Positions 54,007 through 62,734 of a DNA stretch of 64,000 nucleotides are shown here, in pieces. The stretch spans positions 186,001 through 250,000 of the forward strand of contig JAFDWN010000005.1 of NCBI GenBank assembly GCA_018268465.1, written 5' to 3'. The notes under the pieces are model-generated. The model did not search any database, had not been told where the DNA came from, and worked only from the letters and a program-made list of their open reading frames with translations. The first letter of the stretch is position 1. Every line of letters begins with the position of its first letter. Both the position numbers and the translations under genes were made by a program. Source of the DNA: Actinomycetota bacterium. Its GTDB lineage: Bacteria; Actinomycetota; Actinomycetes; Mycobacteriales; Mycobacteriaceae.

Positions 54007-55959
54007 TCAGATCGCAGTGACGAGCCGCTTGTAGTAGAGCCCGAAGGTGCCGTCGCGGTCGCTACCCCAGTACAGCCATACGGTGGTGTCGGGGCCCGCG
54101 ACCGCATACGGCAATGTGTCGTCCTTGTCGGAGGTCACCACTTGACGCGGAATACCCCACTGCCCCAACGAGTCCCGTCGACGGGCCAGTAGGTCGCGGT
54201 TGGCGATGTCCCCGCGGCTCCAGATCAGCCAGATCGCTCCGTCACCGTCCTCGACCGCACACGGCTCGCGGTCGTTGAGGCTGGTGCCGTCGACCTGAGC
54301 GGTGTTGGCCTGGGCCGGTACGCCGTCGATGCGATTGGCGAAGATGCCGTCGGCCTGCCAGAACACCCACGCACCGCCGGTGCGCGGGCAGAGCACGAAC
54401 GGTGGCGCCGTACTTCCGGTGGGCGCATCACCGATCTTGGTCTGCGTGGGTTCGGCGTCACCGGCCGGGTCGAGGTTGATCACGTAGAAGCCGCCGGTGG
54501 CGCCCGTCGAATTGATCACCGCCCAGATCTTGCCGCTGCTGTCCGCCGCGGCGTGGAAGTCGCGCCGTTTGGTGTCGATGTCGGACAGCTGCCGCGGGTC
54601 GCTGTCCACCCAGCCGTTGGCCAGACTCCAGCGGCGGTAGTACCAGCGGTCGGTGGTGGGGGTGGGTGCGACGCCGGGCACCGTCTTGTGGAAGAACACC
54701 GTGACGATCGGACCGGTCGCCACCACGAACGGGCTGTCCTCGGGCACCTGCGGCGTCGCCGCCACCGGGAACTGCGGCGGGCGGTTGCCTGCGGCGATGT
54801 CCGAATACTGCGCCCGGATGCCGTGAACGTCGGCGCTGATGGCGTTCTCCGACTGGTAGACGATGAACAGTGAGCCGTCGGGCAGCTCGGCAACCGACGG
54901 GCGGGTGTGCGCCACCCCCGAGGTGACCGGAACCAGCGGTGCGAAGCCACCCGAGGTGGCTTCGAGGCCCATCCGGGTGATGTAGATCTGCTCGGTGTTG
55001 GTCAACGACTTGGCGAACACCGCGACCAGGCCGCGACGGCTGTCCAGCAGGAACGCGCGCGACATCGCGTCGGCCGCCCCGGCGTCCTGTCCGGGGGCGA
55101 TCCGCGAGTCCGCGGTCATCGGGAGTTCGCCGCGCAGAAGCGCATTCACCGCCTCGCGCATGCTGATCGGCGGCCGGCGTGATTCCGATCGGTACTCGTC
55201 GGCGGTGGTCCCCATCACGTCCTCGACGAGGGTGGCGGGTGGCAGCCGGAGCCGGCGCTGCCTGCGGTCGGTGACGTCGGCGGCGCGCACGGCTGCCGCA
55301 CCGGCCCGGCGCGTGATCAGCGCCAGCAGTGTGTAGGAATGCCCAGGCACCAGATCGGCATCTCCGGGTTTTGGCGCGTCCTGCCCCGGACGCACCCGCA
55401 CCACCCAGTCGCGGCGCACCCTGGCGCACGTCTCCACGCCGAGCCCGGAATGAACCAGTTCCGGCGCGTCGTCGGCGGTGACGACGGTCTCCCAGACGTC
55501 CAGATAGGCCGCGAGCACCCCGGTCGCGGTCGGGATCGTCAACGCCGTCACCACCTTCACCCCGAGCCGGTTGGCGAGCGCCTGGGCATTCGGATTACGT
55601 TCGTGTAGCGGCTGTTCGGTGTAGGCGAGATCGGCGCCGATGATGACGTCGAGGCCGTCGACGATGATGCGCCCGACATTGCGCAGCCCCCGCTCAGCCG
55701 TCAGCGCGCCACCGTCCGCATCCTGTTCGCCGACCCGGATCGTGAAATCGTTGTCCGCACCGGTGCCCTCGATGCGGAATCCGTCGTTGCCGTCGGGTAC
55801 ACCGTCACCGACGAACCACTTCAGGAACGCCCGCAGTTCGAACTGGCGGATGTCGTCGAGTTCGTTGAGGTCGGCGTCGACGATCGGAACACCCTGTTGC
55901 ATCCGCACGTTCACGTACCGCGCAAGCGGGTCGAATGTGCTCGTCGAGATCACGGCCAT
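54007..55959 (-). CDS. DUF6519-type tail-associated protein with propeller repeats
   Basis: This 650-residue protein starts at ATG 55959 with GAAAGGA upstream; the frame runs on into the next gene but that part is a shadow. The N-terminal region, RYVNVRMQQGVPIVDADLNE, matches the DUF6519-type opening found in many contractile-tail loci (short hydrophobic stretch, then V-D-A-D-x-N-E). Residues ~300-650 contain repeated Trp-rich blades (WYYRRWSLANGWVDS, KIWAVINSTG, GAWVFWQADGIFANR, AIWLIWSRGD, TVWLYWGSDRDG), probably a sialidase-like beta-propeller. It may be a tail fibre or needle accessory that binds a target surface. It lies 13 bp after the gpI-like giant. Confidence 0.75.
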   Translation of the reverse strand: MAVISTSTFDPLARYVNVRMQQGVPIVDADLNELDDIRQFELRAFLKWFVGDGVPDGNDGFRIEGTGADNDFTIRVGEQDADGGALTAERGLRNVGRIIVDGLDVIIGADLAYTEQPLHERNPNAQALANRLGVKVVTALTIPTATGVLAAYLDVWETVVTADDAPELVHSGLGVETCARVRRDWVVRVRPGQDAPKPGDADLVPGHSYTLLALITRRAGAAAVRAADVTDRRQRRLRLPPATLVEDVMGTTADEYRSESRRPPISMREAVNALLRGELPMTADSRIAPGQDAGAADAMSRAFLLDSRRGLVAVFAKSLTNTEQIYITRMGLEATSGGFAPLVPVTSGVAHTRPSVAELPDGSLFIVYQSENAISADVHGIRAQYSDIAAGNRPPQFPVAATPQVPEDSPFVVATGPIVTVFFHKTVPGVAPTPTTDRWYYRRWSLANGWVDSDPRQLSDIDTKRRDFHAAADSSGKIWAVINSTGATGGFYVINLDPAGDAEPTQTKIGDAPTGSTAPPFVLCPRTGGAWVFWQADGIFANRIDGVPAQANTAQVDGTSLNDREPCAVEDGDGAIWLIWSRGDIANRDLLARRRDSLGQWGIPRQVVTSDKDDTLPYAVAGPDTTVWLYWGSDRDGTFGLYYKRLVTAI

Positions 55960-55972
55960 GGGGAGGGTCCTT

Positions 55973-58900
55973 TCAGGCATCCGCGATGGGAACGGCCCGC
56001 ACGTTGGCGGGCAGGAACGGGGTGAGTAACTGGCGCAGCCGCTGGGCATCGCCGATCTGCAGGGGTTCGTCGGCGCGCCCGCGGGTGAAGAACACCGCCA
56101 CGGTGCCCGGGGTGTACCGCTCGTCGGGTGCCGGGGTGTCACCGCGCGGGCGGTGCGGGGTGTAGCTGAGCAGGTCACCGAAAGTCCCCCGGCCGGTGTT
56201 GCGGGCGCCGTCGGCGGGCAGGGCGGTGGTGGTGCCGGCGTAGCGCCGGACCGAGATCGCCGGTACGGCGGTGTCGGCGGGACCGGCGATCTCGGCCGCA
56301 GACACATTGCGATCGCTGCGGAACAGCAGCAGTGCGGGTGCGCTGCCGGGCAGTATCGCCGGGTCGGTGTTCGCACCCGGTCCCACGGCGACCGCCTCGG
56401 GCACCGGTATCGCTCCGGCGTCGTCGGGGACGACCCGCCAGATACCCACGCCGCCCCCACGATCCGAGCGGAAGTAGACCCGCACCGCACCGTCGGTGGC
56501 CACGTCCAGCACCGGTTCGCGATCGGTCGCGTCCGCGGCGGTGAGCGCGGCGGGCTCGCTCCACGCCCCCGCCTCGCGGCGGCGCAGCGTGAGCTGCCAG
56601 GGTGCGTCCGGAGCGGTTCCCGAACGCCGGGATGCGGCCAGCAGCAGCGTGGTGGCGGTGCGCGCCAGATGCGGCTCGCGTTCGCCCGCGCCGGCACCGG
56701 GCAGGTCCATGGGCGGTGACCACGACGGAGTCAGCGCCACCACCGGTCCCGCATCCGGGGATCGTGGCGTCCACTGCCCGTCGTCACCACGGGTGACGAC
56801 GGACGTGCCGGTACCGACCCAGAGCCGCCCGTCGGACACCGTCACCGCGCGGCAGTCGCCGCCCGGGGCGCCGGCTGCCGTGTGCAGCGTGTACCCGGTG
56901 CGGTTGGTCACCTCCACGACACCGGCCGCGGTGGCCAGCCACACCGTCGTACCGTCGCACGCCAGGTCCTGGACGTCGGTGGCCCCGGCGGGCAGGCCCG
57001 TCGGCACCGACGCGGCGACCGAACCGTCGGGCTGCACGGCGGCGGCGCCCGCGCCGGTGGCCACCCACACCGAACCATCCGGGCCGAGCGCCAGGCGCCG
57101 TGCATCGAGGCTCGGCAGCCCCTGCGCCACCCCGAGAATCTGCCAGATCCCGTTGCGGCGGAACCCGACACCGGCTGCGCTGGCGAACCACACCGTCGCG
57201 TCCGGTGTCACCAGGACCGCGCGGATGTCGTTGCTGGGCAATCCCGCTGACGTGCCGAAGGAGTCCCATGCGCCACCGCCGCTGCGCACGCCGACCCCCG
57301 ACGCGGTGGCGAACCACACCGACCCGTCCGGGCCCGGTGCGGCGGCGCGGACGTCGTCGGCCGGTAGACCGCCCGCGGTCGACGCCACGGTGAAGATGGT
57401 GGTCGCGCCGTCGGCGGTGCGGGACACCGCCCCGGCCGCGGTGGCCAGCCAGATCGTGCCGTCGGCGTCGGTGACCGCGGCGCGTACGTCGTCGCTGGGC
57501 AGCCCGTCGGCCGACGCGAGAGTCGTGATGTCGTCGCTGGCGAAGGTTTTCACGCCTGCGGGCGTGGCGGCCAGGACGTGGGGGCTCCACCGGCCGGTGG
57601 CCAGGCGCCACCCCTGACCGTCGTGGGTGCTCCAGCACAGTCGCACGGCACCGCCCGCCTCGGCGATCGCCGCGCAGTCCGCATATCTGCCCGGACCGGC
57701 CCCGGCCACGTCCATCGCCGGACCCCAGTCGACCGTCGACTGCCAGCCACCGCGTCCGGTGAGGCCGCGGCCGCCGAACCCCAACCGCCGGGCGGCGGTG
57801 GAACCGGCGAGGTCGACGCTGAGCCGCGCGTCCGGCCCCGCCGCGATGGTGGCCAGCACCACCCGCCCGTCAGGTGTGCTGCCGGCCACCACGTCCGGCG
57901 CCAGTTGGGCGTTGAGTGCGGCCACCACCTCCGCGGTGGTCGCCGCACTTGGGTCGTCGTAGTCGCCGGCGCGCACCGTGAAGCTGTGGCGGGCAGCGGA
58001 TGTCACGACTGCCACGGTGTTCCCCACCGTGAGCGCGAAAGGCCCTGCCACATCCCCGGTCACCCGCGCGGGCTGCGGTGCGGCCACCGTGCCGATGCGG
58101 TGACGCAGCCGTGACCGGCCGGTCGCGGGGTCGCTCACCCAGGCGCACCAGAGCTGTCCGGTGGTGGCCACGATCGCGGGGTCGGCCTGCGACTCGGTGT
58201 CGGGCCCGACGGCTTGCGCGTCATACCACCGGCCGCCCAGGCGCGGCTTGATCCGCAGCGCGGCGGTTCCCCGGGGTCCGCAGGTGGTGGCGTACGCCGC
58301 CCACGCCGGGTCATCGCCGAAGTTCTCGAATCCGCCTGCCGCGGTGGAGATACGCCCACGTGGCCCGCCCTCCAGGCTCACCGCAGCCGCGGTGGCGGTC
58401 ACCACCGCGACGTCGGCGACCTCGCCGCCGCGCTGGGAACGCAGCCGGACCCTGCCCCCGTCGACGAGCGCGTCGACACCGCGCACCTGACGTGCGATGG
58501 CCGCCGACACCTCGGCCGCCGTCGCCGCGGCGGGGTTGGTGAAGTCGGCACCGGCGAATCGCACGTTCACCGGTGCGGATCCGTCCACCGCCAGGGACAG
58601 CGACATACCGTCGGTGATCGTGAAGGGTTCCGCGACAGTGCCGGTGATCTCGGGTCCCGACGCTCCGGCGAGGCCGAACACCGGCGCGGCGGCGTCGGGT
58701 GCGGTCCAGCCGTCCCCGCGCTCGACCGCAGCGAAGATGTTGCGCTGCGGTGCGCTGTTGCTGCGTGAAATGCTCTGCGCGGACTCGCCGATGCGCACCG
58801 CCCAGCCGGTGTAGTGTTCGACGACCTCGCTGAGGCCGCCCAGGGTGCCGACCGCACGGTAGCGTGCCGGCGCGGCGGCGATTTCGTTGCGCTGCCGGGG

Positions 58901-59674
58901 GATGTCGTCACTGCTCAGGCTCCAGCCGATCCACCGCGCCAGCAGGGGCAGATAGCGGGCGTCGGTGAGGTCGACGTCGCGTAGTCCGCGCAGGCCGTCG
59001 GCGGAGCTGCGCAGCGCGCCCACCGTCACCCCGAACACGTCGACGAGGCGCCGCAACTGTCCCCCCGCGGCGTTGGCCTCCGGCAGGAATCCGGTGCCCG
59101 CGTCGACGGGTCTGCCGACGGTGTCGGCACGCCGGTACACCGCCGGCAGCGCCTCGTACAGGGTGCGGTGGTAACGGTAGGCGGCGGTCGGAGTTGCGCT
59201 GACCCGCAACCGCTCCCCGCTTCCCGCGGCCGGGTCGAGCCGGTAGTAGTAGGTCATCCCGGGCAGCAGCGGGAGGTCGATGGTGCCGGCGTCGAGCAGT
59301 TCGATCTCGTACCGCACCACTGTGTGATCGCGGCGCCGCACCGTGCGGACGGTGCGGCGCAGCTGCTCGACCGGGTGCCCGTCCTCGACGCGGGCGACAC
59401 TGCAGATCTCGTCGGCGAACCGCAGATCCCCGTCGGTGCCGCTGGCACCGGGCAGCCGCCGCACCTCCAGACGTCCGGGCTGCGCAGCGGGCGGGAATCC
59501 GGCGCTGTCGTAGATCACGTACGGGGCGGTGTCGGACGGAAAGCCGAAATCCCGCATCTTGCGCACCACCACGACCTGCGGGTCGGCTCCGTCGGCGTCG
59601 GGAGACACGGTCCAGCGCAGCGCGATACGCGGTCCGCACAGGTCCGCCGACGCCCGCAGCCCGGTGACGCTCAT
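55973..59674 (-). CDS. Tail protein I (gpI)-like giant with hook-IN modules and a beta-propeller
   Basis: This 1,233-residue protein starts at ATG 59674, overlapping the gpJ stop as ATGA. Residues ~1-165 are an Fn3-like beta domain. Residues ~165-310 match tail protein I (TLYEALPAVYRRAD, DARYLPLLARWIGWSLSSDD, RAVGTLGGLSEVVEHYTGW), which sits between baseplate and fibres. Two modules follow with the shared frame PFTITDGMSLSLAVDG... ATAAEVSAAI...GRVRL, like flagellar hook-IN motifs. Residues ~700-950 form a Reg_prop-like propeller with repeated GLPSDDVRAAVTDADGTIWL and SVWFATASGVGV units. A final ~250 residues resemble the blades of the DUF6519 protein. It is probably the fibre-bearing arm of the injection apparatus. 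Confidence 0.78.
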   Translation of the reverse strand: MSVTGLRASADLCGPRIALRWTVSPDADGADPQVVVVRKMRDFGFPSDTAPYVIYDSAGFPPAAQPGRLEVRRLPGASGTDGDLRFADEICSVARVEDGHPVEQLRRTVRTVRRRDHTVVRYEIELLDAGTIDLPLLPGMTYYYRLDPAAGSGERLRVSATPTAAYRYHRTLYEALPAVYRRADTVGRPVDAGTGFLPEANAAGGQLRRLVDVFGVTVGALRSSADGLRGLRDVDLTDARYLPLLARWIGWSLSSDDIPRQRNEIAAAPARYRAVGTLGGLSEVVEHYTGWAVRIGESAQSISRSNSAPQRNIFAAVERGDGWTAPDAAAPVFGLAGASGPEITGTVAEPFTITDGMSLSLAVDGSAPVNVRFAGADFTNPAAATAAEVSAAIARQVRGVDALVDGGRVRLRSQRGGEVADVAVVTATAAAVSLEGGPRGRISTAAGGFENFGDDPAWAAYATTCGPRGTAALRIKPRLGGRWYDAQAVGPDTESQADPAIVATTGQLWCAWVSDPATGRSRLRHRIGTVAAPQPARVTGDVAGPFALTVGNTVAVVTSAARHSFTVRAGDYDDPSAATTAEVVAALNAQLAPDVVAGSTPDGRVVLATIAAGPDARLSVDLAGSTAARRLGFGGRGLTGRGGWQSTVDWGPAMDVAGAGPGRYADCAAIAEAGGAVRLCWSTHDGQGWRLATGRWSPHVLAATPAGVKTFASDDITTLASADGLPSDDVRAAVTDADGTIWLATAAGAVSRTADGATTIFTVASTAGGLPADDVRAAAPGPDGSVWFATASGVGVRSGGGAWDSFGTSAGLPSNDIRAVLVTPDATVWFASAAGVGFRRNGIWQILGVAQGLPSLDARRLALGPDGSVWVATGAGAAAVQPDGSVAASVPTGLPAGATDVQDLACDGTTVWLATAAGVVEVTNRTGYTLHTAAGAPGGDCRAVTVSDGRLWVGTGTSVVTRGDDGQWTPRSPDAGPVVALTPSWSPPMDLPGAGAGEREPHLARTATTLLLAASRRSGTAPDAPWQLTLRRREAGAWSEPAALTAADATDREPVLDVATDGAVRVYFRSDRGGGVGIWRVVPDDAGAIPVPEAVAVGPGANTDPAILPGSAPALLLFRSDRNVSAAEIAGPADTAVPAISVRRYAGTTTALPADGARNTGRGTFGDLLSYTPHRPRGDTPAPDERYTPGTVAVFFTRGRADEPLQIGDAQRLRQLLTPFLPANVRAVPIADA

Positions 59675-61239
59675 CGCACCCTGCTCCGCACGTCGAGCAC
59701 ACCCAGCACGGGGATCTCGTACTGGCCGACGTCGATGCGGCTGGTGACCTCGACGTCGGCGGCCACGGCCGAACGGATGAAGTCGGGCAGCTGCGCCAGC
59801 GGGGGCAGGCCGGACCGGGCGAGTTTCGCCTCGATGTCGGGGTCGGCGCGGTCGGACCGGTGGAACCGGTCCACGGTGGCCCCCAGTACCCCCGGCACCG
59901 ACTCGGCCACGGCGTAGACGTCGCTGAGGTAGAGCGTGGCGGCGAAGTCGACCCGGTCGAAGGCGAGCAGTCCGGCGATGGCGGTGCGCACGTTGCCCAG
60001 CACGGTGGTGGCCGCGAACCGCTCGTCGATGACCACCGCGCAGCCGATGTCGATCGGGGCCGGGTGGGCGCCGACGATGTCGACGGTGGTGCACAGGGGG
60101 CGTTTGTCCTCGAAGTAGGTCAGCAGATGGTTGCGCAGCGACTCCGACAGCGGTGTCAGACGATCGCCGGCCGGGGCGACGTAGACGTTGACCCGGTTCG
60201 AAGAGGGGCTGGCGACACGGACTTTCGCGACGCTGCCGGTGGCGCGTGTCAGGGCTGCGTAGTCGTCGGCGGTGACCGCACGCTGCATGGAGCGAAATGT
60301 CGACGCGGCGTTGCGGATCGCGCTGTCGGGGGATTCGGCGTCGCTGCCACCGGCGGCTGGATCCGGATTGCTCACCGCCACCAGGCCGGCTATGGGGGTG
60401 ATCGCCTCGGTGATCCCGCCCGCGGCGACGTTGCCGCGCGCGCCGAGGCACACCCGGTATCCGGCGCGGACATTGTCCCGCCCGGCCGGCGGGGGACGGT
60501 TGGTGAAGACGATCCGCGGCGTGTCGGAGGCGTCGACGACGAGCCGGAACTCGCGGGCGAGCGGATCGTCCTGCGGCGCAGCGGCCGCCGACCGGAACCA
60601 CCGCACCCACCCGGCGCCCTCGTTCACCTCGACGTCGACCGAGTCGAGATCCACCTGCGGATCGGGAAGGGCGAAGATCTGACTGGGCTCACCCGTGCCC
60701 GACCCCAGCGGCATCGGGGCCACCGCCACACCCTGTTCGACGGGCAGCACGTCGTAGTGCACCAGCGTCGACGCCGGGTCGGCGTCGCGCTCGACCTCGT
60801 CGGACGCCAGGTTGATCGTGAGATCCGCTCCGCGGTAGATGAATTCGACCGGCCCGTGCACCGGCACCTCCGCGCGGAACCGGCTGTTCTGTGTGATGGT
60901 GACGCGACGGTCCGCCACGGCGGCGTCGGAGGTGTCGAAGGTCAGCCGCAGGTCGGTGCGAGCCGGGGTGGCCGTGGTGAACTCGTAGCCGACGAGCCGC
61001 AACAGGTCGACCAGACCGGCACGCTCGGTGGCGGTTTCGGGAAAGAGCTCGCTGGCGATGCGGTCCTGATAGTAGGCGACGATATCGCCGCAATAGGCGA
61101 ACAGGTCGATCAGCACCATGATCAGGTCCGACGGAGAGCGGTCGGTCCACTCGGGCAGCCGCTGGGCCGCCAGGCGCAGCATCGCCGCCCGCAGGGACGC
61201 GAAGTCCTTGTCGGTGTAGTCGATCGCGGGCACGCTCAT
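59671..61239 (-). CDS. Baseplate J (gpJ)-like protein
   Basis: This 522-residue protein starts at ATG 61239 with AGGAG upstream. Its opening, IDYTDKDFASLRAAMLRLA, followed by EWTDRSPSDLIMVLIDLFAY and DIVAYYQDRIASELFPETA, is characteristic of baseplate J proteins of contractile injection systems (Afp11/PVC11-type). Later hallmarks are AAGGITEAITPIAGLVAVSN and DSAIRNAASTFRSMQRAVTADDY. gpJ forms the wedge connecting the hub to fibres in the assembled baseplate. It overlaps the gpI-like giant by 4 bp and follows gp25 by 12 bp, an order shared with many eCIS loci. Confidence 0.9.
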   Translation of the reverse strand: MSVPAIDYTDKDFASLRAAMLRLAAQRLPEWTDRSPSDLIMVLIDLFAYCGDIVAYYQDRIASELFPETATERAGLVDLLRLVGYEFTTATPARTDLRLTFDTSDAAVADRRVTITQNSRFRAEVPVHGPVEFIYRGADLTINLASDEVERDADPASTLVHYDVLPVEQGVAVAPMPLGSGTGEPSQIFALPDPQVDLDSVDVEVNEGAGWVRWFRSAAAAPQDDPLAREFRLVVDASDTPRIVFTNRPPPAGRDNVRAGYRVCLGARGNVAAGGITEAITPIAGLVAVSNPDPAAGGSDAESPDSAIRNAASTFRSMQRAVTADDYAALTRATGSVAKVRVASPSSNRVNVYVAPAGDRLTPLSESLRNHLLTYFEDKRPLCTTVDIVGAHPAPIDIGCAVVIDERFAATTVLGNVRTAIAGLLAFDRVDFAATLYLSDVYAVAESVPGVLGATVDRFHRSDRADPDIEAKLARSGLPPLAQLPDFIRSAVAADVEVTSRIDVGQYEIPVLGVLDVRSRVR

Positions 61240-61251
61240 GGGAATCGGCTC

Positions 61252-61623
61252 CTAATGTTCGGTCAGGGTCACGATCATCTGGCCGGCCACCGGGGCGTCG
61301 GTGTGGACGTACTGCAGCGTGAGCTCGAGCCGGTCGTCGGTCCTGCCGACCTCGGCGGTGGCCACGACGATGCGCGGCTCCCAGCGCAGCAATGCCTCGT
61401 GGGCCTGGCGGCGCAGCAGGTCCGCCGTCACGTCGTCGTCCGGTTCGTGTACGAGTCCTGCAACGTTACAGCCGAATTCGCGCATCATGGGCCGCTCACC
61501 CTGCCGGGTGCCCAGCAACAGCGCCACATCCTCGCGGATCTTGTCCGCACCGTCGCTCCACACCGCCGATCCGGTGCGCGGATCGATGCGGAATGGGATG
61601 GATGGTCCCCGCGGGTCGGTCAT
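61252..61623 (-). CDS. gp25/GPW-like baseplate wedge protein
   Basis: This 123-residue protein starts at ATG 61623, six bases after GAGGAG. The core IREDVALLLGTRQGERPMMR and EFGCNVAGLVHEP form the gp25 signature (the T-x-x-G-E-R-x-x-x-x-x-F-G motif), followed by LRRQAHEALLRWEPRI. gp25 is one of the most conserved contractile-tail proteins; it joins the baseplate to the first sheath ring and nucleates sheath polymerisation. Its presence implies a sheathed, contractile apparatus rather than a non-contractile tail. Confidence 0.93.
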   Translation of the reverse strand: MTDPRGPSIPFRIDPRTGSAVWSDGADKIREDVALLLGTRQGERPMMREFGCNVAGLVHEPDDDVTADLLRRQAHEALLRWEPRIVVATAEVGRTDDRLELTLQYVHTDAPVAGQMIVTLTEH

Positions 61624-61632
61624 CTCGGCTCC

Positions 61633-61992
61633 TCAGTCCAGCGGGCACGACGGGAGTGCCGGCAGGTCGGGCAGGTCGGGCAGGTCGGGCAGCGCGGGCA
61701 GACCCGGCAGCGCCGGCAACGGCACACTCACCGACGGCAACGCCGGCACCGCGATCCCCGGCAACTTCGGCAGCCGCAGCTCCGGCAACTCCGGAATATC
61801 CGGAATCGCAGGCAAACCCGGCAACGCCGGCAACGGCACACTCACCGACGGCAACGCCGGCACCGCGATCCCCGGCAACTTCGGCAGCCGCAGCTCCGGC
61901 AACTCCGGAATATCCGGAATCGCAGGCAAACCCGGCAACGCCGGCAACGGCACACTGATCGCGGGTAAGGCGGGGAAGTGGCAGCGGCTCAT
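61633..61992 (-). CDS. Leu/Pro tandem-repeat protein at the PAAR position
   Basis: This 119-residue protein starts at ATG 61992, overlapping the gpV-like stop (ATGA). After MSRCHFPALPAISVP it is built of 38-residue repeats of x-L-P-x-L-P/x-I-P units (PALPGLPAIPDIPELPELRL, then PKLPGIAVPALPSVSV) and ends LPSCPLD. Nearly every third residue is Pro and every third hydrophobic, with Cys near both ends. No PAAR sequence signature is present, yet the gene lies between spike and gp25 genes, where PAAR tip proteins normally are. It could be an elongated tip or a linker. Nothing similar is known to me. Confidence 0.75.
   Translation of the reverse strand: MSRCHFPALPAISVPLPALPGLPAIPDIPELPELRLPKLPGIAVPALPSVSVPLPALPGLPAIPDIPELPELRLPKLPGIAVPALPSVSVPLPALPGLPALPDLPDLPDLPALPSCPLD
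61721..61948. repeat. 114-bp tandem repeat inside the Leu/Pro protein gene
   Basis: Two copies of 114 bp (61721-61834 and 61835-61948) are almost identical, and both ends run on into partial further copies. The marker GGCACACTCACCGACGG occurs at 61721 and 61835. The period is exactly 38 codons, so unit number can change without frameshift. Confidence 0.85.
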
Positions 61993-62726
61993 TTCACGAC
62001 CACCGAACTGCTCAGGTGTACACCGGGGATGAGCTTGGGGATGGCGAGGAACTGCGGTGACGGCGAAGGCGGCCCGGGGGCGGCGGTGGGATGGGTGTGG
62101 GTGGCCAGCAGCGTCCACAGCGCCTCCATACCGGTGCCCAGGACCGCGGTGTCGGTCGCCCCCGCACCCAGTACGACCGTGGTGGCCTCGACGACCACCT
62201 TCGCTCCCCGGATGTGCACGGTGTCCTTGGTGACGCTGACGACCGCGCCGTCCTTGTTCATGATGCTGACCCCGGACTCGCCCATCGCCACGAAGTTGCT
62301 GTGCCCCTCGGCGAGGGTGGTGGCGTTGTTGGCGGCGTCCATGTGCAAGTACGACCCCGCCGGGCTGGAGAGCAACACGCTGCCGTCGTCGTCGATCGAG
62401 ATGACGGCGTCACCGGTGTGCGTGAACATCATGCTGTCCGGTTTGACCTTGGTCTGTTCGGATTTGGTGACGGCGACCCCGACCCACAGCGGGCGTTCGG
62501 CGTCGCCCGCCTCGAATTCGACCCACACGCTCGCCCCCTTGGGCGGAACGAAGTACTGACCGTAGGGCAGGCAGGCCTCGGCCGTCACCGCGACGCCCGC
62601 GCCGAAGACGTCGGGCACCTCGACGCTCAGCAGACCGCGGTGTTCCTTGTCGCTGTTGTCGAGCACCGTCGCGCGGTATTTGCCGTAGTAGCGGCCGACG
62701 TGGCGGCTGGTTTCCTCGATCAGCAT
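61989..62726 (-). CDS. gpV-like spike protein (C-terminal half of VgrG type)
   Basis: This 245-residue protein starts at ATG 62726 with TAGGAA upstream. Residues ~10-100 are an OB-fold (KYRATVLDNSDKEHRGLLSV, PPKGASVWVEFEAGD, PLWVGVAV) typical of phage baseplate protein V/gp5 spikes. It is followed by a beta-prism region with short repeats (SVLLSSPAGSYLHMD, GVSIMNKDGAVVSV, TVHIRGAKVVVEATTVVLG). The trimer would form the membrane-piercing spike at the tube tip. The C-terminal tail (THTHPTAAPGPPSPSPQF) is Pro-rich. In many eCIS the gpD and gpV parts are one VgrG-like protein; here they are adjacent separate genes. Confidence 0.85.
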   Translation of the reverse strand: MLIEETSRHVGRYYGKYRATVLDNSDKEHRGLLSVEVPDVFGAGVAVTAEACLPYGQYFVPPKGASVWVEFEAGDAERPLWVGVAVTKSEQTKVKPDSMMFTHTGDAVISIDDDGSVLLSSPAGSYLHMDAANNATTLAEGHSNFVAMGESGVSIMNKDGAVVSVTKDTVHIRGAKVVVEATTVVLGAGATDTAVLGTGMEALWTLLATHTHPTAAPGPPSPSPQFLAIPKLIPGVHLSSSVVVK

Positions 62727-62734
62727 CCCGGTTC

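Noticed and set aside
59675-60610. 312-codon extension of the gpI-like protein into the gpJ gene
   Set aside because: Arg/Gly-rich shadow of gpJ; the ATGA overlap at 59671-59674 gives a normal start.
61633-61992. CRISPR-like array because of repeats
   Set aside because: The 114-bp units are in frame, contiguous and without spacers, and they encode a Leu/Pro repeat protein.
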